Positions 1 to 5,386 of a stretch of 5,386 nt of DNA are shown here, piece after piece. Both the position numbers and the translations under genes were made by a program. Origin of the DNA: Betaproteobacteria bacterium UBA2293 (lineage in GTDB: Bacteria; Pseudomonadota; Gammaproteobacteria; Burkholderiales; Rhodocyclaceae). The stretch's first letter is position 1, and each line of letters opens with the position of its first letter. The DNA lies in assembly GCA_002345845.1 (NCBI GenBank), contig DDWF01000162.1, positions 1-5,386 on the forward strand, read 5' to 3'. The notes below the pieces were generated by a model, which saw nothing but the letters and a program-made list of their open reading frames with translations, was not told the DNA's origin and did not search any database.

Positions 1-1
1 C

Positions 2-2326
2 TCGGCCACGGATGAGGATGGCGACACACTGACCTTCAGCCTGACCAACAACCCGGGCGGCGTTTACGCCATCGACCCGGACACCGGTGCGGTCACCCTG
101 ACGCAAGCCGGTGCTGACCTGGTCAATGGCGGTGGCGACCTGCCGCTGGTGGAAGTCACCGTCACCGATGGCACGATCCCGGTTAATGGCAGCGTCGCGG
201 TTCCGCTGACCATCGACGTCAACGACGCCCCGACCACGTCGCCGGTGACGCTGGCTGCCATGGCCGAAGACGGAACGCGGATCATCACCGCCGCCGAACT
301 GCTGGGCAACGCCCAGGACGTCGATGGCGACACGCTGACGGTCAGCAACGTGGCCATCAGCAGCGGCAATGGATCGCTGGTCGATAACGGCGACGGCACC
401 TGGACCTATACGCCGGAGCTCAACGACGATAGTTCAGTCAGCTTCAGCTACACCATTGCCGACAACGCGGTCGGCGATCCGCAATCGGTGGTGGGCAGCG
501 CGACGCTGGACATCACCCCGGTCAACGACGCCCCGACGACCACGCCGGTGACGCTGGCGGCCATGCTTGAGGACGGAACGCGGATCATCACCGCCGCCGA
601 ATTGCTGGGCAATGCGGCAGATATCGAAGGTGATGCCTTGTCTGTGGCCAACCTGACGGCGAGCAGCGGCACGTTGGTCGATAACGGCAACGGCACCTGG
701 AGTTTCACGCCAGCCCTGAACGACGACAGCAGCGTCACGTTCAGCTACGACATCGTCGATAACGGCGTAACCAATGAAGTCGCCGATCCGCAGACGGTCA
801 ACGCTTCGGCAACGCTCGATATCATCGCGGTGGCCGACGCCGTTGGCAGTATCGAGGTGACAGTCGGACCTTCCTACACCTTCTCCATACCGAGTTCGGG
901 CGGTACGACTTATACCAACAGCAACGGGATTTCGGTGACCTCGTCCGGCGGCACGCTGGTGTCGAACGGCGGTCTGGGGATTGGTGTGCAGTCGGGCGGC
1001 AACGGCGACAACCGCATCAATCCGGGCGAGTCGTTGACCTTTACCTTCCCTGATGGCAGCGGTGTCACCAGCCTGGCGATGGGCATCAAGAATTCGGATG
1101 GCGAAACGGTCACGCTCGATAGTGCCCTCGACATCACGGGTATGGATGCCGCGTCGATTTCGCTGGCTGGGGTCCTCCAGGTCGTAAACAAAACCACGAT
1201 CAATGGCACAACTGCCGAGGTGCTTCTGACCCTGCAGGGCACCACGGGTACCATCTCGACGACGGCGACCATCAACGCCAATGGCACCTGGTCCATTTCC
1301 GCCTTCAATGCCAGCAGCGTCGGCACCATTACCCAAGCCACGCTTACGACCGCCATCGACGGCGATGCCTTCAGCAATGGTGGCGATCTGCTCAGCTTCA
1401 CGGTCAATCGTGAAATCTCGAGCATGGTGATCACCGATGGCACACGCTATGGCAATAACGATGGCTATCAGGTTAACTACCTCTCCTTCGCGCCCGGCGG
1501 GCTGCTGGGTAACAGCTATCCGGTCGAAATCTTTGCTGCCATGCAAGACCTCGACCTGAGCGAGGCCTTCAGTTCGGTAACCATGAGCGGCCTGCCGACA
1601 GGAGCCACGCTGTCGATTCTTGATACGGCTACCGGCACCCTTTCTCCGCTTGCTTCGATCGGTACCGCCTCGGATGGCAGCGCGATCTACAGCATCGACC
1701 CGGCATTCCTCAGCAATGCCTATGACAGCGGCAGCTTTGCCGATCAGATCTGGATCACGACGGCGACGACCCGTTTGCCCGCCGGCTTTGCCCCGACCCT
1801 GACCGTCGTTACGGAAGAGGCGAATGGCAGCCAGTCCTATTCGATTCTCGGCGGCAGCAACAACAATGTGCTGACGGGCGGTTCGGGTGACGACTACCTC
1901 AACGGCGGCGCCGGCAGCGACACACTGATCGGTGGCGCGGGCAACGACACGCTGATCGGGGGTAGTGGTGCCGATGTCTTCAGTTGGTCGCTCAGCGATC
2001 AGGGGACGACCCTTATGCCGGCAGTCGATGTCATCCAGCAATTCGATACGGCCACGGCGGCAGCCGGTGGCGATGTTCTCGATTTGCGCGACCTGCTCTC
2101 CGGGACGGCAACGACGGCAATGGCCATTGACCAGTATCTGGATTTCGAAACGTCGGGCGGCGATACCGTCATCAACGTGCGTCCTGATGCTGCTGGCGGC
2201 GTGACCCAGCAGATCGTCCTGCAGGGCGTCGATCTAAGCTTCGGTGTGACGCCGGTTGACGGCCAGTCGATGGATCAGGCAATCATCCAGAACCTGCTCA
2301 ACAGCGGCAAGCTGATCACCGATTAA
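2..2326 (+). CDS. C-terminal part of a giant RTX adhesin secreted by a type I system (5' end outside window)
   Basis: The frame is open from the first bases of the window to TAA at 2324-2326, giving 774 residues. The true start lies upstream, so the GTG at 149 is not a start. Domains in window residues: 1-73, the end of a cadherin-like domain (DEDGDTLTFSL, AIDPDTGAVTLT); 74-174 and 175-276, two tandem repeats opening NDAPTT; about 281-500, a Gly/Ser/Thr/Asn-rich beta region I cannot assign; about 501-616, a linker with DLDLSEAFSSV; 617-660, five RTX nonapeptides; 661-774, a type I secretion target domain of the VCA0849 subclass ending GKLITD. There is no cysteine and acidic residues are plentiful, as is usual in proteins exported unfolded through an ABC transporter/TolC-type channel and folded by external calcium. 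By family this is a BapA/LapA-like surface protein for adhesion and biofilm formation. The ligand and mode of retention are not visible, and no transporter genes lie in the window. The family is secure; the specific function is inferred. Confidence 0.93.
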   Translation, partial: SATDEDGDTLTFSLTNNPGGVYAIDPDTGAVTLTQAGADLVNGGGDLPLVEVTVTDGTIPVNGSVAVPLTIDVNDAPTTSPVTLAAMAEDGTRIITAAELLGNAQDVDGDTLTVSNVAISSGNGSLVDNGDGTWTYTPELNDDSSVSFSYTIADNAVGDPQSVVGSATLDITPVNDAPTTTPVTLAAMLEDGTRIITAAELLGNAADIEGDALSVANLTASSGTLVDNGNGTWSFTPALNDDSSVTFSYDIVDNGVTNEVADPQTVNASATLDIIAVADAVGSIEVTVGPSYTFSIPSSGGTTYTNSNGISVTSSGGTLVSNGGLGIGVQSGGNGDNRINPGESLTFTFPDGSGVTSLAMGIKNSDGETVTLDSALDITGMDAASISLAGVLQVVNKTTINGTTAEVLLTLQGTTGTISTTATINANGTWSISAFNASSVGTITQATLTTAIDGDAFSNGGDLLSFTVNREISSMVITDGTRYGNNDGYQVNYLSFAPGGLLGNSYPVEIFAAMQDLDLSEAFSSVTMSGLPTGATLSILDTATGTLSPLASIGTASDGSAIYSIDPAFLSNAYDSGSFADQIWITTATTRLPAGFAPTLTVVTEEANGSQSYSILGGSNNNVLTGGSGDDYLNGGAGSDTLIGGAGNDTLIGGSGADVFSWSLSDQGTTLMPAVDVIQQFDTATAAAGGDVLDLRDLLSGTATTAMAIDQYLDFETSGGDTVINVRPDAAGGVTQQIVLQGVDLSFGVTPVDGQSMDQAIIQNLLNSGKLITD
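221..829 (+). repeat. Two tandem cadherin-like (tandem-95 type) adhesin repeats
   Basis: Unit 1 is 221-523 (101 codons) and unit 2 is 524-829 (102 codons). Both begin NDAPTT, share EDGTRIITAAELLGNA, and contain a (V/I)DNG-type Ca-site region, a GTW(T/S)(Y/F)TP strand, LNDDSSV and a closing SATLDI. At DNA level they share an exact 30-nt run starting with gacggaacgcgg (from about 269 and 572), so the similarity is not only at protein level. Such repeats form stalk-like extenders in large bacterial adhesins and bind calcium between domains. More copies probably lie upstream. Unit 2 is followed by AVADA instead of another NDAP, so the array ends here. Confidence 0.88.
1850..1981 (+). repeat. RTX (hemolysin-type) calcium-binding nonapeptide block
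   Basis: Five consecutive 9-residue units on the GGxGxDxLx pattern are readable: GGSNNNVLT, GGSGDDYLN, GGAGSDTLI, GGAGNDTLI and GGSGADVFS. The first is degenerate (Asn where Asp is usual) and the last runs into the secretion domain. In this family the repeats stack into a parallel beta-roll that binds Ca2+ in the millimolar-calcium exterior, which drives folding after export. The block is short, as is common in cadherin-type T1SS adhesins compared with RTX toxins. Confidence 0.93.
1982..2323 (+). other. Type I secretion C-terminal target domain (VCA0849 subclass) of the adhesin
   Basis: Recognisable family landmarks follow the RTX block in order: SWSLSDQGTT, PAVDVIQQFD, GGDVLDLRDLLSG, YLDFETSGGDTVINV, QQIVLQGVDL and the terminal SMDQAIIQNLL...GKLITD. 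This uncleaved C-terminal module is the secretion signal for type I (ABC exporter) systems in many giant proteobacterial adhesins. It is complete, so the protein is probably exportable. A short insertion (FGVTPVDGQ) between QGVDL and the final helix seems slightly longer than usual; this is from memory of the family. Confidence 0.9.
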
Positions 2327-2343
2327 GCGCGTTCGCCGACAGC

Positions 2344-2373
2344 AAAAAAGGGCGGGGAATTCCCCGCCCTTTT
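2344..2373. terminator. Bidirectional intrinsic terminator between convergent genes
   Basis: The sequence 2346-2373 is a perfect 28-bp palindrome: AAAA GGGCGGGG, an AATT centre, then CCCCGCCC TTTT. It can form a GC-rich stem of 8 GC pairs, extended by A-T pairs, with a 4-nt loop. It is followed by four T on the plus strand and six T on the minus strand (A run 2344-2349). It starts 19 nt after the adhesin stop and lies 21 nt after the dnr stop read leftward, so it can serve both genes. Confidence 0.9.
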
Positions 2374-2394
2374 CACGTCTGAAGCCGCTACCGC

Positions 2395-3099
2395 TCAGCC
2401 TTCGTGCATGCGCAGTTTGGCGACGCTGGGGATATGGATCTTGCGGCCTTCGACAAGGATCAGGCCGAGGTCGATCAGCTCGTGCAGGATGCGCGAGAAA
2501 TGTTCCTGGGTCAGGTTCAGGCGCGAGGCGATGACGCCCTTGTTGGTCGGTAGCGTGATGGTGACGTTGATGCCGTTAATGCTGTCCGGCTCATCGTCCG
2601 GCAGTTCGCGCAGCAGGTAGCCGATGATGCGCTGCTTGCCCGAATGCAGCGAGTAGGATTCGACGTCGTTCATCAGCTGGTGCAGGCGCATGGCCATGCC
2701 GGCCAGCATCTTGCGGCACAGATTGTGGTCGCGCTGCAGTTCCTCAAAGATCGCCGTCTTGGAAACGTGCAGTAGCAGCGAATCGGTCAGCGCCTGGGCG
2801 AAGACGATGTAGGGCTTCTCCATGAACATCAGCGCTTCGCCAAAGCTTTGCCCCTGGGTGAGTATCTCGACCACCTTTTCGGTGCCCTGGGCCGAGGTGA
2901 AAGCCAGCTTTACCTGGCCATAGACGATCAGATGGAAGCCGTTGCACTGGTCGCCCTTGTGGAACAGGATGTCGCCCTTGCTGGCGTGGATTTCCCGCGT
3001 GGCCCGGGCGATGCGGGCGATTTCTTCGGGCGCCAGGCCGTTGAACAACGGCACGTGGGTGAGCAGTGCTTCAATATTGATGGGGGGATGTGATTGCAT
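2395..3099 (-). CDS. dnr: Dnr-type Crp/Fnr family transcriptional regulator (probable NO-responsive denitrification regulator)
   Basis: The protein has 234 residues from ATG 3099. An in-frame ATG at 3138 would add 13 residues, but 3099 has a better Shine-Dalgarno sequence (AAGTGAG, 6 nt spacing) and gives a length close to Pseudomonas Dnr. Residues about 18-113 form the cyclic-nucleotide-type beta-barrel (LFNGLAPEEI, KGDILFHKGD, GQVKLAF, GEALMFME). About 116-150 form the long dimer helix (AGMAMRLHQLMNDVES). About 184-224 form a winged helix-turn-helix with recognition helix TQEHFSRILHEL. Only two cysteines (C52, C128) are present, so the four-cysteine Fe-S cluster of true Fnr is absent. FGEALMFM and RLHQ...D.ES.SL closely resemble Dnr, which senses NO through haem and activates nor, nir and nos genes. 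E199-x-x-S202-R203 matches the Fnr/Dnr DNA-contact pattern, so a TTGAT-N4-ATCAA-like site is expected. It follows norD in the same direction by 71 nt. The Crp/Fnr family is certain; Dnr rather than another Fnr-like subgroup is likely. Confidence 0.85.
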   Translation of the reverse strand: MQSHPPINIEALLTHVPLFNGLAPEEIARIARATREIHASKGDILFHKGDQCNGFHLIVYGQVKLAFTSAQGTEKVVEILTQGQSFGEALMFMEKPYIVFAQALTDSLLLHVSKTAIFEELQRDHNLCRKMLAGMAMRLHQLMNDVESYSLHSGKQRIIGYLLRELPDDEPDSINGINVTITLPTNKGVIASRLNLTQEHFSRILHELIDLGLILVEGRKIHIPSVAKLRMHEG

Positions 3100-3105
3100 T
3101 GGGGT

Positions 3106-3112
3106 CTCACTT
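3106..3112 (-). promoter_or_regulatory. Probable ribosome binding site deciding the dnr start
   Basis: On the minus strand AAGTGAG sits 6 nt before the ATG at 3099. The alternative upstream ATG at 3138 is preceded by GAACTACACCG, which has no purine-rich Shine-Dalgarno sequence. This supports the shorter 234-residue product. Confidence 0.45.
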
Positions 3113-3127
3113 CGATGGAACCCGGTT

Positions 3128-3139
3128 GATGCTCCCATC
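3128..3139. promoter_or_regulatory. Small inverted repeat in the norD-dnr gap, possible operator half-sites (weak)
   Basis: GATG-CTCC-CATC on the plus strand is an exact inverted repeat 29-40 nt upstream of the chosen dnr start. With its flank it reads TTGAT-N6-ATCGG. One half matches the Fnr/Dnr half-site TTGAT, but the spacing is 6 rather than 4 and the other half is degenerate. I see no convincing -10/-35 pair in the 71-nt gap, so dnr may be transcribed mainly from the upstream operon. Confidence 0.2.
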
Positions 3140-3170
3140 GGTGTAGTTCACTAGCAATACGTCATAGGAA

Positions 3171-5012
3171 CTAGTCCCTCGTCAATTGGGCGTAGAGCAT
3201 TGGCAGGCGGCGTGGCAGTTCTTCCGGCTTACGGATGACGCAGAAACCGGCCGGGCCGAACAGCCAGGGCAGGTAGCTGCCGGCTTCGCGGTCGATGGTC
3301 ACACAGAAGGGCGTCAGGCCCATGCGCCGTGCTTCATGCACGGCCATCCGGGTGTCCTCGATGCCGTAGCGCGAATCGTAGAGATCGAGATCGTTCGGCT
3401 TGCCGTCGGTGATGATCAGCAGCAGGCGGCGTCCGGCCGGTTGCTCGGCGAGGATGCTGGCCGACTGGCGGATGGCGGCGCCCATGCGCGTGTAGAAGCC
3501 GGGTTTGATGGCGACGATGCGGGCGCGGGCGGCGGCGTCGTAGGCACCAGTGAAATCCTTGAGCAGATGGAAGCGGATGTTCTGCCGGCGCAGCGAAGAA
3601 AAGCCGTAGATGCCAAAGCGGTCGCCGGTGGCGGTCAGCGCTTCGGCGAACAGCAGCAGCGAATCGCGGATCACATCGACGATGCGGTGGCTGTCGGAAA
3701 TCCAGGCGTCGGTGGACATCGACAGGTCAGCCAGCAGCAGGCAGGCTAGATCGCGCTCGCAGCGCGCCTGGGCGAGATAGCCACCGGTCTCGGGCGTGTG
3801 CCCGGAAGCGCGGTCGGCATGGTTACGCACGCAGGCATCGACATCGAGTTCGGCGCCATCCGGCTGCGCCTTCAGCCAGCGCCGTTGCGGCGCCAGCGCG
3901 GCAAACTGGCCGCGCAGTTTCTTGGCGGTCGCCGCCAGTTCCGCCGGTAGCGGCAACTGGCCGGCGTCGCGGGCGATCATCGGAATCACCAGACAATGCC
4001 GTTCCAGCAGCAAACCCTTGCGATAGTCCCATTCCGGCAGCGCGATGCCGGGACCGATCGGTGTGTCGTCCTCGGCTGCCGACGGCAGGTCGAGGTCGAA
4101 GCGCACACGCGAAACAGCCGCTTCGCCATCGCGGGTCAGCGACAGCTTGTCGAGATCGCGGGCGGTGTTCTTGGCATTCGGGTCGTCATCGTCGTCGTAA
4201 GCGCGATTGACGCGCACGTACTCGGCCCAGGTTGGCACGCTTTCGGCGCGGAACATCGCCAGCATCGGATTCTTGTTATCCGGCGGCGCGACCTGCTCGG
4301 CCTTGTGCGCCTCCGGCGTCGCCTCGGCCCGGGCGCCGCCTTCCGGCGGCAGGTCGGCATCCGGATCGGCAACCTGGCCGGCGGCCAGGTTTTCTTCGGC
4401 GGCGATCAGCCACAACAGTACCGGCTGCGGCGGCCGCGATTTGCGCGCATGCAGCGGCGGCAGGCCGTCGGCCGAACCGGGCTGGAGCAGCGCCTGACGG
4501 ATGGCATTTTCCTGCGCCGCCTCGTCCGGCTGCAGCTGTTCCGGGGCGATGCGGGCGGCCAGATGGGCGGCGACCAGGCGTTGGTAGCGCGGCGCCAGGC
4601 CGGGGAAGCGGGCGAGGGCGGCGGCGCTGGCGCGCTGGTTGCGAATGAACCACGGTTGCCGGGGCGCCACGTCGCAGGCCGCCTGGGCAGCCAGCCACAG
4701 GTAGAGGTCGCGGTTCAGCGCGGCCTCGGGGAAGGCGGCGATTTCCGGTGGCAGGCGCAGGGTTTCCGCGTCGCGCCGGGCCAGCGCCTGTTTTTCGCCA
4801 CTGCCGGCCAGGCGTTCCAGCCAGCGTCGGCGGGCGCCGTGTGTCTCGGCTGCGGCGGAGCCGATCTTCAGGCCGGGGTCGCCGCCGAAGGCACGGAACA
4901 GGATGCCGGCAGTCTTTTCGACGTCGGCCAGCTTGACCGCCGCCGCCGGGTAATGCCCGGCCGCGGCCTTGGTGACCCAGTTGTGCCAGAGTTTGCCGAC
5001 GAATTCTTCCAT
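3171..5012 (-). CDS. norD: NorD, VWA-domain nitric oxide reductase activation protein
   Basis: The protein has 613 residues, about the length of known NorD proteins (around 610). Residues 1-250 are a mainly helical, Ala/Arg-rich region; about 211-247 is a low-complexity Pro/Ala/Glu linker; 250-330 has the conserved-looking MLAMFRAESVPTWAEYVRVN and WDYRKG with a five-Asp run at 273-277. About 420-600 is a von Willebrand A domain with the metal-site motif D429-L-S-M-S-T434, a probable metal-site Thr in FYTRMG (T508) and ITDGKPND around D536. DSRYGIEDTRMA and FCVTIDREAGSYLP are typical of NorD. By family, NorD works in the cytoplasm with the MoxR-type AAA+ ATPase NorQ to mature NorCB, the cytochrome c-dependent NO reductase; the pair resembles CbbO/CbbQ. 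No norQ lies in the window. The ATG at 5012 follows the upstream stop by 3 nt, with only a weak GAG as Shine-Dalgarno, which suggests translational coupling. The metal-site residues look intact. Confidence 0.95.
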   Translation of the reverse strand: MEEFVGKLWHNWVTKAAAGHYPAAAVKLADVEKTAGILFRAFGGDPGLKIGSAAAETHGARRRWLERLAGSGEKQALARRDAETLRLPPEIAAFPEAALNRDLYLWLAAQAACDVAPRQPWFIRNQRASAAALARFPGLAPRYQRLVAAHLAARIAPEQLQPDEAAQENAIRQALLQPGSADGLPPLHARKSRPPQPVLLWLIAAEENLAAGQVADPDADLPPEGGARAEATPEAHKAEQVAPPDNKNPMLAMFRAESVPTWAEYVRVNRAYDDDDDPNAKNTARDLDKLSLTRDGEAAVSRVRFDLDLPSAAEDDTPIGPGIALPEWDYRKGLLLERHCLVIPMIARDAGQLPLPAELAATAKKLRGQFAALAPQRRWLKAQPDGAELDVDACVRNHADRASGHTPETGGYLAQARCERDLACLLLADLSMSTDAWISDSHRIVDVIRDSLLLFAEALTATGDRFGIYGFSSLRRQNIRFHLLKDFTGAYDAAARARIVAIKPGFYTRMGAAIRQSASILAEQPAGRRLLLIITDGKPNDLDLYDSRYGIEDTRMAVHEARRMGLTPFCVTIDREAGSYLPWLFGPAGFCVIRKPEELPRRLPMLYAQLTRD

Positions 5013-5015
5013 GAC

Positions 5016-5386
5016 TCAGATTTTCCCGCCGGCGTCTTCGTCGGTCTTTGACAAGGCTGAAAAACGCGCCTCATTGCGTTGCGCTTCGTCGTTCTTCACC
5101 CAGCGCAGCAACTGCCCCTCCGGCTTGTCGCGATTGACCGTGGCGCAGGCCGAAACGCACTGGCCGCATTGCGTGCACGGGAACATCCAGCGTTTGACGT
5201 TGCGCGGTTTCAGGCGCATCGGGCAGGCCGCATCGCAGGCCGAGCCCTGGCCGTGCAGGCAGTCGGCGCATTCCGGCAAGCGGCCGCGGTCGAAGCCGAC
5301 GACCATCGCCTTCTTGTTGGCGATCCAGGCGAAGCTCTGGAAGATGCCGACGGCGCAGGCATAGCGGCAGAACAGGTGGCGGGCGA
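5016..5386 (-). CDS. C-terminal part of a NapH/NosR/CcoG-like membrane polyferredoxin (5' end outside window)
   Basis: The frame is open from the right edge (first full codon 5384-5382) to TGA at 5018-5016, giving 122 residues. An internal ATG at 5306 lies inside the conserved part, so it is not the start. The visible order is C-R-Y-A-C-A-V-G (5369-5346), then an aromatic stretch GIFQSFAWIA; a first cluster motif C-x2-C-x7-C-x3-C-P (5270-5220, CADC...CDAACP); then PMRLKPR; a second, classical 4Fe-4S motif C-x2-C-x2-C-x3-C (5177-5145, CTQCGQCVSAC); and a charged tail. The CxxxC-then-two-ferredoxin layout belongs to the NapH/NosR/CcoG group, whose N-terminal half is normally several membrane helices. 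That half is not visible here. In this family such proteins pass electrons at, or help assemble, periplasmic and membrane respiratory enzymes. Its stop is 3 nt before norD, so it is very probably part of the nor operon. The CxxxC motif has Ala where related proteins usually have Pro (CxxxCP). Exact role and name are unknown. Confidence 0.85.
   Translation of the reverse strand, partial: ARHLFCRYACAVGIFQSFAWIANKKAMVVGFDRGRLPECADCLHGQGSACDAACPMRLKPRNVKRWMFPCTQCGQCVSACATVNRDKPEGQLLRWVKNDEAQRNEARFSALSKTDEDAGGKI

Noticed and set aside
149..151. GTG at 149 as the adhesin start
   Set aside because: The reading frame and cadherin-like domain continue upstream to the window edge, so this codon is an internal valine.
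221..829. Repeats as a possible CRISPR or mobile-element signature
   Set aside because: The repeats are about 303 bp, in frame and encode adhesin domains. There are no spacers, terminal inverted repeats or transposase genes.
910..1443. Minus-strand open frame with hydrophobic stretches resembling membrane segments
   Set aside because: Hydrophobicity is the antisense image of Thr/Ser/Gly/Asn codons in the adhesin. There is no independent gene evidence.
434..2041. Long minus-strand open frame (535 codons) opposite the adhesin
   Set aside because: It is antisense to a clearly real, domain-rich gene. The translation is Arg/Ala/Gly-rich, lacks recognisable motifs, and arises because GC-rich repetitive codons leave few stops on the opposite strand.
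3100..3138. N-terminal extension of the regulator from ATG 3138
   Set aside because: It has no Shine-Dalgarno sequence, and the extra 13 residues are not typical of Dnr proteins. The start at 3099 is better supported.
3147..3176. ACTAG-containing direct/inverted similarity around the norD stop
   Set aside because: The matches are short (5-6 bp) and imperfect. They are not convincing as a terminator, attachment site or operator.
3186..3749. Plus-strand open frame (187 codons) opposite the norD VWA domain
   Set aside because: It lies wholly over the most conserved part of norD and has no motif or ribosome binding site to support it.
3996..5051. Plus-strand open frame (351 codons) opposite norD
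   Set aside because: norD is strongly supported by its VWA motifs and full length. The opposite frame is a low-complexity Arg/Gly/Ala-rich shadow with no family features.

Overview
The window looks like a chromosomal segment of a GC-rich, denitrifying Gram-negative bacterium. The gene content (a NorD-type protein, a Dnr-type Crp/Fnr regulator, a NapH/NosR-like iron-sulfur protein and a type I secreted RTX adhesin) together with the codon usage fits a betaproteobacterium, perhaps of the Rhodocyclaceae group (Dechloromonas/Azospira/Thauera-like). That taxonomic placement is inference.

Left half, plus strand (2-2326): the C-terminal 774 residues of a very large, cysteine-free surface adhesin whose N-terminus lies outside the window. 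In order it has the end of a cadherin-like domain, two near-identical tandem repeats of about 101 residues, a long beta-rich region with no recognised family, five RTX calcium-binding nonapeptides, and a type I secretion C-terminal target domain ending in LITD.

Middle (2327-2394): the adhesin converges on a leftward gene cluster. A perfect 28-bp palindrome flanked by A and T runs lies almost midway between the two stop codons and probably terminates transcription from both sides.

Right half, minus strand, in order of transcription: the last 122 residues of a membrane-type polyferredoxin (5386-5016), norD (5012-3171) beginning 3 nt after the polyferredoxin stop, and a Dnr-type transcription factor (3099-2395) 71 nt further on. 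NorD is a VWA-domain protein needed with the MoxR-type ATPase NorQ to make active nitric oxide reductase NorCB. The Dnr family switches on denitrification genes in response to NO under low oxygen. The layout therefore looks like the distal end of a nor operon (norC, norB and norQ presumably just beyond the right edge) followed by its likely regulator. The polyferredoxin coupled to norD is the least familiar part.

I see no tRNA, rRNA, CRISPR array, insertion sequence, prophage or attachment site. Nothing clearly amounts to an undescribed system. The best leads are the polyferredoxin-norD pairing and the unassigned central region of the adhesin.
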